From: Limonium bicolor
Taxonomy: Eukaryota > Streptophyta > Magnoliopsida > Caryophyllales > Plumbaginaceae
Length of the DNA: 64,000 bases
Assembly (NCBI GenBank): GCA_023374045.1
Contig: CM041780.1
Location: forward strand, 33,474,337-33,538,336
Direction: 5' to 3'
The notes beneath the pieces are model-generated. The model saw only the letters and a list, made by a program, of their open reading frames with translations, had not been told where the DNA came from and did not search any database. The translations under genes were made by a program, and so were the position numbers. Of this stretch, positions 46,969-57,776 are shown one piece after another (positions within the stretch are counted from its first letter, which is position 1; the number at the start of each line of letters is the position of its first letter).

Positions 46969-47671
46969 GTGGGGGTCATCTCTCCCAGTTGAATTTATTC
47001 CACTCTTGAGTATATTTTGTCTATGGGGTTCAGTTTTCTGAAATGGTGGGGACATAAACTGTCTACCACGGGTTATGGGTATTCATATCATTCCTAGTCC
47101 TTTGTGACTACCTGAGTCTTTCTACTCCTAACTGGAATTTGTTCTAACTTGAGCATTGGATGCTTACTAACTATATGGTGTGACTTCTTAAGTGGTTGAC
47201 TTGGTTTTTAAGTTCTTTGTCTCTATCCTTACCTTGTTCTCTTTTCTCTATGGATGATTGTTTTGAAGTGCCTCCTTTCCCTGTTTTACTTTCTAGAGTT
47301 TGATTTCAAGTTACTGTTTATTTTGAAGAGTTATGTTTTAAACTTTTGCTTTGGAGAATTGTACCAGTTCCATTCCAGGGAACTGACTCACCCCTCTCGG
47401 GGTGGGCTGCTTGGTTTCATCTTGCAGGTACAAATTGATTTACAGGTGGCCACGAAGAGCATGAGTGATTGGGATGGGATTAGGTTTATGGAGAGTGAAT
47501 GTATCTTATTATTGTTATGTTTATGTTAAGTTTTCTCGAAGTTCAGACCGTAACTTAGTTAATTGTAATGGTTGTAGTTGGTGAGGTTGGTACCGGGTGT
47601 TTGGAGCCCGATGGTCTGTAGCACCTTTAGTTTATTTTCCGCTGTTGTTTTATTATTATAGGGGTGTTACA

Positions 47672-47676
47672 AGATT
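47672..47676. repeat. Target site duplication of A, right
   Basis: AGATT is identical to 8806-8810. Confidence 0.92.
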
Positions 47677-47898
47677 ATTATCCTAATTTTATGTAACATT
47701 TTATGTTGTTAATTACAACTCCTAAGGTTTAGTCAATAAATACCTTAGTTTATAAATCTTATTTATTTATAGTTTGTCACATTATTTAATGTGAATATCC
47801 TTACTTATATTAATTCCCTTTCAAAATATAAAATTGTTATAACATTTATAACATTATAGACCTTAGTCTAAAATTCATTTTCCAACCTTTAATATTTC
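47677..47898 (-). mobile_element. Continuation of the host sequence (probably D)
   Basis: This is 222 bp of AT-rich sequence without a gene, which was contiguous with 8810 before A inserted. Its composition resembles 8440-8805. It is cut off at 47899 by family C, so the far end of D lies beyond the window. The last five bases, ATTTC, would be one copy of the C target duplication. Confidence 0.45.
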
Positions 47899-48164
47899 TG
47901 ATATACCCCAAACCTAAGTATGCTAAGTAAACATCAAATCATGATGTAGAAAGGCTAAAATATGCCTTAGAAAGATTGGTAGACAATTTAAACCAAGGAA
48001 AACACAAGAAAATGCCTTAAAGGCAATCAGGGCAAAAAACGTGCTCTAAGCTTGGAGAGACTTAGGTGAGTACCCAGATATCATGATAAGACCTTAGTAA
48101 TATCCTAATGGTCATTTTAAATCAATTAGCAAAGAAAACCAAGCTTGAAAACAAGTTAAAACAC

Positions 48165-48198
48165 AAAATGTGCTTTAAGAAGTCTTAAAGCACATTTT
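48165..48198. repeat. 15-bp perfect stem hairpin (C1)
   Basis: AAAATGTGCTTTAAG and CTTAAAGCACATTTT flank the AAGT loop. Confidence 0.9.
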
Positions 48199-50638
48199 TG
48201 AGAAATTGTCTTAGAATTGAGTTTTGAGTGGCTAAATTTCCATCATTACTCTTTAATCAACATGTGTACTAATTAGTATCACATTAGGAGGTCTAAATCA
48301 ATGGGAAATCAAAAATTTCAGAAATATGTGCACTGATTAGTGAATAGTGCCAAATAGTGACTAGTTTAAGTTTTAATCAATATAAGCTAATTAGTTGGTC
48401 AACAAAGACCATGACTAGCCTTATTTAAGGTAGGGGGCCGGTTTTCTAAAGGAGGGTGAGTCACCATAAGTAGTCAAATAAGGAAGAAAAGAAGAGATAA
48501 GTAAAAGAGTACTATTTGCTTTATTAAAGCAAATATCTCTTATAAGCCACCTTTTCTTCTTCTCTCTCTTCATTTCTCTTCTTCACACGATTTCTTCTTT
48601 CTTCTTTTGCTCCAAACCGAGAGAGCTCCATCCATGGGTGCTCCACCTTCAATCACTCACTAAGTGTTCATCTTTGCTCCAAATCAAAAAACTAAACACA
48701 TATTTCTCTTAGTTAGGTCAAGACCTATCTTTCTATCTTTTCAAATCCTTCAAAGCTCCATTTTGGTGCCAAGAGGAAACTCCATTGATGGAGGAAAACC
48801 AAGTTTGAAGAGCTCATTAGCTTCTCCATTCTCTTAAGGTAAAGAAAATGTAAGAAAAACCATGTTTCCATCATTTCTTGTACATGGCTGAAAATTCCTT
48901 CTCATGGAGCTATGTTTTTATGCCTTGTTCTAGCTTGATTTATTCACCAAGGACTAGTGGAGGTCCTATTTCATTCAATGCCAAAGTCTACCTTGAGACT
49001 TCAAAGGTAATCATCCACTTTTATGCCTTAGAACACATTTCTAACCTAGGTTTTCATTCCTTGAGGTTAGTATATTGCTTAGTACTCATATGAGTCATTG
49101 AATATTGATTAGAACATTGGCAAGGGGAATTTAAGTGGTGGCCGAGATCTATGCAAGAAGAAGGTCTAAGGAGGAGATTAAGATAAGCTTGAGAAAACAA
49201 GGTAAAATGCTTACCTAATGGTGGTTTAAGTTTAAGGAATGAGTTTTAGATGAGTACTAATGTAGCTTAAAGCTTACATTAGGTAATGGGTTGTATAACC
49301 TAAGAAAAAGAACTTAAATAAGCTTGAGAACTTGTGACTAAGGAGCCAAAGGAAATGAGTTAGTAATATAAGTTTAAGATGAGTTTTAAGAACATTATAA
49401 CTACTATGAGATTGATGGGTGTATTTGCAGGTTGAAAGCTTTTATATGTGGAAATTCAGTGTTTAAGTTTAAGTCATTTAAGGGCCTAAGAGCCATGTCA
49501 TTTAAGAGCCTTAGTGCTATGCAATTTAAGATTATTGCAATATATGGAGTATGATGTGAATAAGTTGATTTGGGTGAGAAAATAAGATTAGAAAGGACTT
49601 GGTGTGTGTGAGATTATTGTGTGAGAAAAACAATGCATTTGGGCATGAGAATATACTAGAGGAGCTATGGCGAAATTTGAGTGGAAAATAAGTGTTAAGG
49701 TGATGGTGGTGAATTAATATGACCTAGGATTTACTAGGAGTCATTATGAAGAATTTGAGTGGAAATGAGTTAACTAAGGAGTTCTTGAGGATGAGAATGA
49801 CCTAGAATGGTCTATGAGGAAGTTAGAGTTTAGATGGGTGTATTGAACACACCAAAGTCATGGTATGAGGAGTGGTAAGACTTGTGCCAGAATCTGGATG
49901 GAAAGGTGTATAATGCTTTAAGGTGATTTAGGTATGAACTGGAGAGTAAAACAATGAGAGTTCCGAGAACCTTGTGTAAGGGTGAAGATGCTAGTAGTGG
50001 ACTAATGAGGTTTAGTTTAGATGTTAATGAGTGGACTTAGGTGATGGAAGAGAAAGGTGTGGGAGAATGTTGTCAAATGTCAAGGAAAATGACTGGGAAT
50101 GTAAAAGGGAGTATGATCATGAGAATGGTGAATAAGATGCATAAAAGAGGTGGAAATGTCTAAGGAGGGTGTTACATGGTCAGGGTAAATGAAGAAGCAT
50201 GTTAAGGTGTTAAGGTGATGGAAAACAATGTATAAGTAAGCTCAAGAGTTTAGGAGTGTTGAGTAACAAAAGAAAAGAAGAGAAATTATGCATGGACATG
50301 CAAGATGACCTTGGAGGGATTGAGCAAAGCAAAGATGTAATGTAGTGATGTTAAGGAGGAGCTATAAGGGTAGGAAAGAAACACTTTGGTTAGTCGAAGT
50401 TTTAGATAAAATGTACAAGTTGGAAATGTAAGGAAGCATATGACAAGTGTTAGGAAATTTGTAAGAATTTAGTAAATGTTTGAGAAGATCTTTGGAAGTT
50501 GTTTTGGAGAGCTTGGTGGAAGTTATAAGGTGAGTTTAAGTGCCTAAATGATGTTAGAAGACATTATGAGGGGTTTAGGAGAAATTTGGTGAATATTGGT
50601 TAAGTGTTTGAAGGCTTAGAAAATGAGTGTTTTGCCTT

Positions 50639-50749
50639 GTCCGAACATCCGTCCGGACATGGACGTTCGGACAGGCCCTGTTGCGTGAAAATTTTCAGAG
50701 TCTCGACTTGTGTCCGACCTTGGGAAGTCCGGACACAAGTTCGGACATG
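50639..50749. repeat. GTCCGAAC/GTCCGGAC hairpin cassette (C1)
   Basis: GTCCGAAC pairs with GTTCGGAC around a GTCCGGAC palindrome. A second hairpin has arms TTGTGTCCG and CGGACACAA. C0 has an unrelated-looking cassette in this place. Confidence 0.8.
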
Positions 50750-51580
50750 CCACTTTTGGCCAAAAACCTTGTTTAGGATGGGAAATGATGAGGATAATTA
50801 GGTATTGATGTTATAAGGCTGTTTAAGACATGTTTGGTGGGTAACAATGATAATTAAGTGGATGAATAATAGTATAAGTGATGAGGAGAAGCGATTCACT
50901 TAAGATAAGTTTGTAAGATTAGGTTGTAAGACTTAAGAAGTGTTAGGTTGGGATCATTAAAAGTTAAGTAAGGTAAGTAATTTAAGTAAGTTGAATTAAG
51001 TTAAGTGATTAACAACCTAAAACTGAATGAATGTTTTAGGACTTGGGAATTTGGACTCCGGAAGAGATAAGCAACCGAACAACCAACGGTGAACGGTACA
51101 GTTCTCTTGTGACTGTGCTAACGAGGTGTCCTCGGCTTGTGTGCTATTTGTTTTTGTGTGCTCACTAAACAAGATAAAGCATGCAACCGGAATATTTATA
51201 TTATTGTATTGTTGTGTGATGTTTGAAAACTAACACAACATACCGTGAGAACTTACTAACCAATTTAGTAAGGAATTGAGTGAGACTGAGGAACGCCCCT
51301 AATAAGGGACGATATGAACCGAAAGAGGTTAACCAACAACAGGGTCTTGAGATTACTACTAACTGGAACTTGAGTGAGGAAACCCGGGACCGATCTCCGG
51401 TCATGCATGCTAAGAAAAGGGGGTCGATCTATAGCAGATTCGACCTCCGATTAAGGACTTGTCTTCGGACTTGTAGCCTAGGGCCGGTTGCCGGCTCAGT
51501 TGCGCTGGACTCCCATCCAGAGTAGGTGGCATTAAGATGGTGCGGTGGGATCACCTAAATCCCAGGTTCGAATTAAGCTA

Positions 51581-51803
51581 CAACCATTCCCTTCCAGGAA
51601 CGGTTTGTATATTGAGATTAAGTTAAGATTAAGGCTAAGGTAAGGTTAAGAAAGTCGCAACCATTCCTTATTAAAGGAGGTTTGTATTGTTAAGTTTAAG
51701 ATTAAGGTAAGGTTAAGATGAATTGCAACCATTCCTCTTTAAAGGATGGTTTGTATAATTAAGATTAAGATAAGCGACATCCACTCCTTATTAAAGGATG
51801 GTT
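51581..51803. repeat. AACCATTCC hairpin array (C1)
   Basis: Four units homologous to 3491-3724. Unit 2 has lost part of its right arm here (AAAGGAGGTTT), while C2 keeps AAAGGATGGTTT. Confidence 0.75.
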
Positions 51804-52405
51804 GTTTTCAGATTAAGATAAGACTAAGATTGATGAGAGAAGGATGGACTAAGATTAAGAGGGAACATTACTTAAGGAGTTAAATAACTAATCTCTAATT
51901 AAGGAAACGCATTTAAGTGTTCATTGTGTGTGAACTTGATTGTTCATATATGGATTGTTGTTTACAGCATTTACTATTATGTTGTGCATTTAATCAACCT
52001 CCATGCTATCGACAATTAGTCGTCGTAGCCACGTTAGCTTGGGGGCCATGAGGGGATCGTACCAGCATTCGTGCTGACCCCCTTTGGGGGCTGTTTTACT
52101 ACACAGGTGTACATCAGGAGGCGACCGTCGCAAAGAGTGAGAAAGGGATACAAGTGTTAAGGATTAAGTGTGACCTACGAGTTGTGCATGTACATCGTAT
52201 GGCAATTGAGTTAGTAAGATGTATAGTTGTGAGGATTGTAAGAAGGGTATGTAATTGGTTAAGGTTATTGTACTAATGTTCGGTATATTCTGTAGTCAGA
52301 CCGTGGCAAGGTCCTGGATTGTAAAGAATTCCGCTGTGACATGTTTATATATATACTGTTAAGTTGCGAGGCCACATTTGGATTGAGTTGGGGTGTTACA
52401 AAAAG

Positions 52406-52417
52406 TGGTATCAGAGC
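52406..52417 (+). other. Primer binding site, C interior 1
   Basis: TGGTATCAGAGC lies 5 nt after the LTR end. The overlapping 10-bp-arm hairpin at 52411-52432 is identical to that of A. Confidence 0.95.
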
Positions 52418-52603
52418 GTAGTTACGCTCTGAAGACAAGAAATACCGAACTTAGGAGAATGATGAGGTTGAGATTGAGTTATGGGTTAAGGGTTGAGAGA
52501 TAGAGTGAGAGGTGCGTTAGTCGGGACTTCCCGGTGCTTACCGGACATCCATAGTACCTAGACCCGCCCTCCACATCCCTAACCCTGAACATGTGGAACA
52601 AAC

Positions 52604-52649
52604 GCCAGAGAGAAGAAAGCCTTCTCTTACTCGGGAAACCCGATCTGGC
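52604..52649 (+). ncRNA. Structured leader motif (C interior 1)
   Basis: GCCAGA (52604-52609) and TCTGGC (52644-52649) enclose an AGAGAAG...CTTCTCT pair and CTCGGG/CCCGA. The arms are identical to those of B although the surrounding sequence differs. Confidence 0.5.
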
Positions 52650-52785
52650 AGTTAGCTAACAGTAAGCAATACGAGAAACAATTTGTTGTACAACAGTTAT
52701 GGAGAATTTGGAGGTTTTTAATGGAACGCAATAGAAGAACAGGCGCTACCTATGGAATTCTATCAATAAGGGAAACGGTAATTAC

Positions 52786-52817
52786 CGGCAACATGGGTCG
52801 ACATGCTACGTAGTCGA
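52786..52817 (+). other. TCGAC hairpin motif (C interior 1)
   Basis: TCGAC (52798-52802) and GTCGA (52813-52817) follow GGCAACATGGG. The motif corresponds to 21301-21333 in B. Confidence 0.5.
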
Positions 52818-55800
52818 AATAACCCGCAATACCAATGGTAAGGAAAGCACTACGAGTGCAATGGATAAGGAAATTATAAGAGACATGAGTACCAGACAGT
52901 GGTCCGAAGGAGCATAACAGTAGGATAATACAAAGCATGAGGATTGAGATTACTGGAAGGTCCAGTTAAGAAACGGGAACTCATATAAATTGTTTACCGA
53001 AATAGGACTACGATGTAATGCCTAAAGGAGAATCATTACTGAGTAACCACAACAAAATGTGTGGAGACACGAGCGAGAATTAAGACATAAGAAAATATTA
53101 AGGGATTCCCTCAGAAAGAGGAACGCCCTAATAGATGACAGTACTGTCAAACAACAAGGAAACTGCCGGATGGACGGTTATCCAAAATAAGAGATTATCG
53201 AAGGAGTCCCGAGGACTACCAATTACATGGAAATTAGAAGGAAATATCACCACCAATGTACCTTGTACCAATAACCCATCTTGCATGGCGCACTTGCCAT
53301 AGCAAGTGCTACCATGGTTAAGTCACACGAAAAGCCACCAAGGCGAGATAGAAGAACGCTACAGTTGCAACATATATTAATACCTGATTGTAATCTATAA
53401 GAACAGGAAAAAAAAATAGGACCTTGGAAGGGCCTGACGGCCTGACCATGATGAGTTGAGCCGACACATCAGTCAGCAGGGAGCTGAGCTTAGACAAAAT
53501 ACTAAATAGTATAAATATTAGCAACAGTATAACCCACTACAACGACAACCGACAGTACGGTAAGAACACAATCCCGAACTCCAAGGGGAAAACCTAAGAG
53601 ATCGCTCGGTGACCCGAGCAAAACACTGTATAAGCAATGATATACAAGGGATGTATTGTAAGATACTATTGAGACTGTTGAAGCATCGACTTACAACGAA
53701 AGCGGGATAAGACTCCCAGAGTGACCATTAAGGATACCAATAACAACATTCTACAATGCAGATGTTGGAAAACCCAGAAAACAAGGATAAAAGAAATAAA
53801 CGTAAGCTATAACCTACTAAGGATTAAAGTCGTACAACCCTAGAAAAGGAAAGCTCAAAGGACTACCCCCACAGAGCGGGCATAGTCGAGCTGAACAACT
53901 GATGAATGACAGTTAACACTGTTTGTTAACTCATTAACACCCAAGTATGATTGATCATCAAGGGTGGCGTAATCAACAGAAGTTGAACGAAGCGTTGAGA
54001 TGGAAGAATAAGACGACAGGATGATATCCAACTTGGACACCGTAAGGCAAACGCCTAATACGAACCTAACCTTGACTATTAAAAGACATAAGTCTAGTGA
54101 AATGATAGTAGTGTCAAAGGCATTGAGTAACCTCGGATCACCTGAACATTTAGTATGTAACCTAACGGTGGATAGTGCTCAAAGAACCAGAATCTTATAG
54201 GGATGACCTGCAAATGAGTAAGAGTACAAATAATGAACTGAGACATTAAGCATTAAGAGCCTACGAGCCAAGGATGTTAACCACATCAGAGCCGAGGCGC
54301 AATAAGTTATAAGCGAGCTTGTTTAAGCCACGAAGGGACTACAATTTGTAGATATGAACGGTTACCAAACCTATAACTTAGATTGGGAAGAACATTACCA
54401 AGAAAGGGTACCAATGAGAATATTGAGATAATGCTAAGGACAGGAGCGGAGAACGAACCATGCCTTTTAGGGTGGGGATACCTCTCCTTGTTGTGAGGCC
54501 ATGAGTGGGAATGAACCCCTCAAAAGGGCTTTCACATATTAGAGATAAAATACACTTTATTTAGAAAACGGAGACTATGAACCTTGAGATTACCTTAGAA
54601 CATGTCAGATACACTTGGGTAATAAGGAAGGTCGCACAGATAGACCCCATATCCAACACCCAGGATGTAAGAATTAGTAATGGTCAGAGATAAACATTGT
54701 GACTGTACGTTATGGCACGTCAATTAATCAATGCTCAGAAGAGCTTGTGATTCAGTGAATGACTTCTTCAGTAACCAGTTAAACTACATGGTAGATAACA
54801 TCACTAAGGATAAAAGAAAGCGAAAGAAATTAGCCTAATTACGAATCTGAGATTGGAGCAGAACATCTTTACATTAAGAGTCAACTATTTTACAGCACGG
54901 TATGACAACCGCCATACACCGGAATGAGAGAACTCCCAGTGTTTACACCAAGAAGGGATTGAGTATAAGGTAAGACATGAGAATAAGTGAATAAGGGGTT
55001 GCACCATTAATGGGCAAACTACCACGATAGTAGTGGTCGTGAGTACAATAGTTAGATAAGTGGATTAAGTCATGGTACGCGGTAAGGCGACCATTATGTA
55101 TCAGCCGTCAAATATGGACACTGAGGCAATTAGATTTATGAGTTAAGACCAGTATAAGTAAGGAAATAAGATGGAAGACGAACTGAGCATTGATGCCAGT
55201 AGTCTGGACCTGGTTAGGTAAGATTTCGTAGGAAGCACACTACCCATTCCTTAAGGAACTGGAAGTGCATTCCTAGTAGCATAAATATGAGAAACAAGAT
55301 AAGAGGCTCTACGGAAAGAGACCTCAATTATTAAGAGACCGAATCAGTACGGGATACAGAAAAAGCTAGAGCATACAATACCCAAGAACACAGTAAATGG
55401 ACTTCCCTTGATTAACTTCAAGAAGAACAATAAATGTTATTATGGAACGATGAAAGAGGAGATCGACAACAGAATACATCATAATTAGCAATAGCTAAAC
55501 GTGTGACGGACACTATGAGTTTACTAAAGCAAGACGTGGGACGACTGCACCCCACAGGGGCTTGCAGGCCTGACACGCTCATTTATGAGTTAGTTGGGTA
55601 AGTAGTAATGTACCAGTAAGGTACCCCATGCATGTGAACGAGTGGTGTAAGGAACACGGGAAGTAGTCGACTCCGTACCACCGACAACGACGCAAGATCA
55701 GACAAGAGCAGCTACTACCACAAACAGTCGAAGAGAAGAATTCAGTCGAACCAGCAACACAGAGGAACCAGAGAACAAATAATTAAGGACTATGAAGTGC

Positions 55801-56074
55801 GAAGAGCACGGATTGTTAAGTACATACATTGAACATGCCTTAAGATGCAAGGGATTAAGACTGTAAAGCGCATTATGCACTAAATAGTAGTTTCAGACTA
55901 AGAATCATCCTCAGACCAAAGGTCAGTTGGGGAGAACAATTTAGACATTCGAGAAAATACTAAGAGTATGAGCGCAAGATCTTCAAGGAGAATGGATAGA
56001 CGAGTTACAACTCATTAAGGCCGTGTATATATAAAGATAACACGTGTCCATTGAGACAATTAAGCCTAAGATTG

Positions 56075-56314
56075 TCAGAGTCGCGCAGCGGAAGCTAGCA
56101 GACCACTACTTTGAGATTAGACCAAACTAAGTTAAGAATACGGTATAAGTACCGTTAAGAATCCTCGATACAGAGACTAAGTCATTTATGATCGAATTAT
56201 AAGTAAGATAGATGACGTGGAAGCTAGAATGCTTGGTGAGAATTAGACATCTTGAACTTATGTTCAAAGATGATGTGACGCTGATTACGGGGGCGTAATC
56301 CATTTTTAGGGGGG
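56075..56314 (+). other. 3' module shared with B, with PPT-like tract
   Basis: It starts CAGAGTCGCGCAGCGGAAG and ends with ATTAC-GGGGGC-GTAAT (56284-56299) plus TTTTTAGGGGGGTAG (56308-56314). It lies about 1.2 kb before the true PPT. The middle shows a weak match to B (TACCG.TAAGAATC and following). Confidence 0.5.
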
Positions 56315-57101
56315 TAGAGCGAAAACCGCTTAGCGTATGTTTGTGTACTGAGTACATAAATTACGGTGTGCATAGCACAAAATAATTTGAGAATATGTTT
56401 TACATAAGCATTTTAAGATAAATCATGGTTATTGCACACAGAAGATGTGAATACCATACATATTAAGTACCTATCTTGTTAACTCCGGTGTGAGTACAAG
56501 TTAAGAGAATTAAGGAGGAGGTTTAAGGAGACTTAAGAAATAAGGAATATATGAAGTATGAGTCGATATGAGACTATGTGTGAGATAAGAATAAGATAAC
56601 ATTATGAGATACAATTTGATATGATTATGAGTTAGGAAATAGTAATGCTATGTGGTATGAGACAGTGGAAGTTGGTATGGGACAGTTATAGAACTTAGTA
56701 GGAATTTAAGTCCTGAGGTAATTACTAAGAGATGAATTGGGAATGTTTGATGGAATAAGTCCACACTTTGGAGATGTATTGATTATGATTAGAAGAACTA
56801 AAAAGATAGAAAATTGGACATGAGTGAATTATCTGACGTTTGAAAATGACGGGAGGTGGAACTTGATTTTCTAGGGATCAAGGGAAACCGAACACAAATT
56901 GGAGTGGAAGGATGGTTCTACACTGATGCTGATCACATCAGGGTAGGATTATTCCTGAAACTCCCTACCAGTGGTCACAATTAAATCACACTAAGGATAG
57001 AGGCCTTAGGATAAAATGGAATTGGAGTTGACTGTATTTTAAATTAGAGGAATTATTCCTCACATGACCTCGTAAAAAGGATTACCTTTTTACTGAGTCT
57101 C

Positions 57102-57232
57102 GCCCATGAAGTCGAGGACGCAAGAGCCATTGTCTTCGGACCGGTGACATGGGGAGAGCAGAGTGTTTTGTATTCTGGCCCATGGTGACGAGGACGAATG
57201 AGCCATTGTCTACGGACCGGTGACATGGGAGA
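57102..57232. repeat. Two-copy 55-bp repeat near 3' end of C interior
   Basis: Units at 57102-57156 and 57178-57232 share GCCCATG, GAGGACG, GAGCCATTGTCT and CGGACCGGTGACATGGG, separated by a 21-bp spacer. Confidence 0.85.
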
Positions 57233-57296
57233 ATACGTTGGAAATTATGTGAATGTTTCAATCATCAAAAGAAACAAAAATAATTTTGAGTGCTAC

Positions 57297-57312
57297 ACAT
57301 GCTTAAGCATGT
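57297..57312. repeat. 16-bp palindrome
   Basis: ACATGCTTAAGCATGT is also present at 5-20. Confidence 0.9.
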
Positions 57313-57463
57313 TGTGTGATATTTAAGTATAAGAATATGGCGTATCTAATGATCCAATGAGATTAAGTATACATAAGTATGATCTATATGATCTAAGGAA
57401 TGAGGTAAGACATGTATTCTAATAAGAAAAGATGCATGGGAACTTTGGGGACAAAGTTCTTTT

Positions 57464-57471
57464 AAGGGGGG
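57464..57471 (+). other. Polypurine tract, family C
   Basis: AAGGGGGG follows AACTTTGGGGACAAAGTTC, 5 nt before the second LTR. Confidence 0.92.
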
Positions 57472-57742
57472 TAGATTGAAATACCCCAAACCTAAGTATG
57501 CTAAGTAAACATCAAATCATGATGTAGAAAGGCTAAAATATGCCTTAGAAAGATTGGTAGACAATTTAAACCAAGGAAAACACAAGAAAATGCCTTAAAG
57601 GCAATCAGGGCAAAAAACGTGCTCTAAGCTTGAAGAGACTTGGGTGAGTACCCAAATATCATGATAAGACCTTATTAATATCCTAATGGTCATTTTAAAT
57701 CAATTAGCAAAGAAAACCAAGCTTGAAAACAAGTTAAAACAC

Positions 57743-57776
57743 AAAATGTGCTTTAAGAAGTCTTAAAGCACATTTT
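57743..57776. repeat. 15-bp perfect stem hairpin (C2)
   Basis: The arms and loop are the same as at 48165-48198. Confidence 0.9.

Larger units (their letters stand above)
8811..47671 (+). mobile_element. Element A: long-LTR non-autonomous retrotransposon
   Basis: Two LTRs (8811-14357 and 42128-47671), a PBS, a PPT and a perfect 5-bp target duplication define one insertion on the plus strand. Removing the nested element B and its duplicated target leaves about 13.4 kb, of which the interior is only 2342 bp (14358-14661 plus 40090-42127). No gag, protease, reverse transcriptase or integrase reading frame is visible. The layout matches LARD-type elements. The PPT context and ends point to Ty3/gypsy ancestry, presumably mobilised by an autonomous relative elsewhere. 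LTR divergence in stretches compared by eye is about 1-3%, so the insertion is not brand new. Confidence 0.9.
42128..47671 (+). mobile_element. Element A 3' LTR (5544 bp)
   Basis: It aligns with 8811-14357 end to end, starting TGAAATACCCC and ending GGGGTGTTACA, directly followed by the AGATT duplication. The differences are scattered substitutions and short indels, for example an extra ATAACATTT-like segment near 45050 and loss of the CACGTG motif. It contains the same hairpin minisatellite and acceptor-like sites and no gene. Confidence 0.93.
47899..52400 (+). mobile_element. Family C LTR (C1, 4502 bp)
   Basis: It begins TGATATACCCC (C2 has TGAAATACCCC) and ends GGGGTGTTACA. It contains a 15-bp-stem hairpin, a TATA-like site, a leader-like stretch with donor-like GGTAAAG and AGGTAATC sites, a TATTTGCAG/GT acceptor-like site near 49430, a GTCCGAAC cassette (50639-50749), an AACCATTCC hairpin array, the TTCG-loop hairpin, and ACACAG/GT (AG at 52105-52106). 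No gene is visible. Confidence 0.92.
52401..57476 (+). mobile_element. Family C interior 1 (5076 bp)
   Basis: It runs from an AAAAG spacer and PBS to a PPT. No frame exceeds about 76 codons and none resembles retrotransposon proteins. The 5' part holds the structured leader and the TCGAC motif shared with B. The 3' part holds a CAGAGTCGCGCAGC block (from 56075), the GATTACG hairpin with PPT-like tract, a 55-bp two-copy repeat, and a 16-bp palindrome. The remaining sequence (about 52820-56070) shows no repeat or motif that could be named. Confidence 0.9.
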
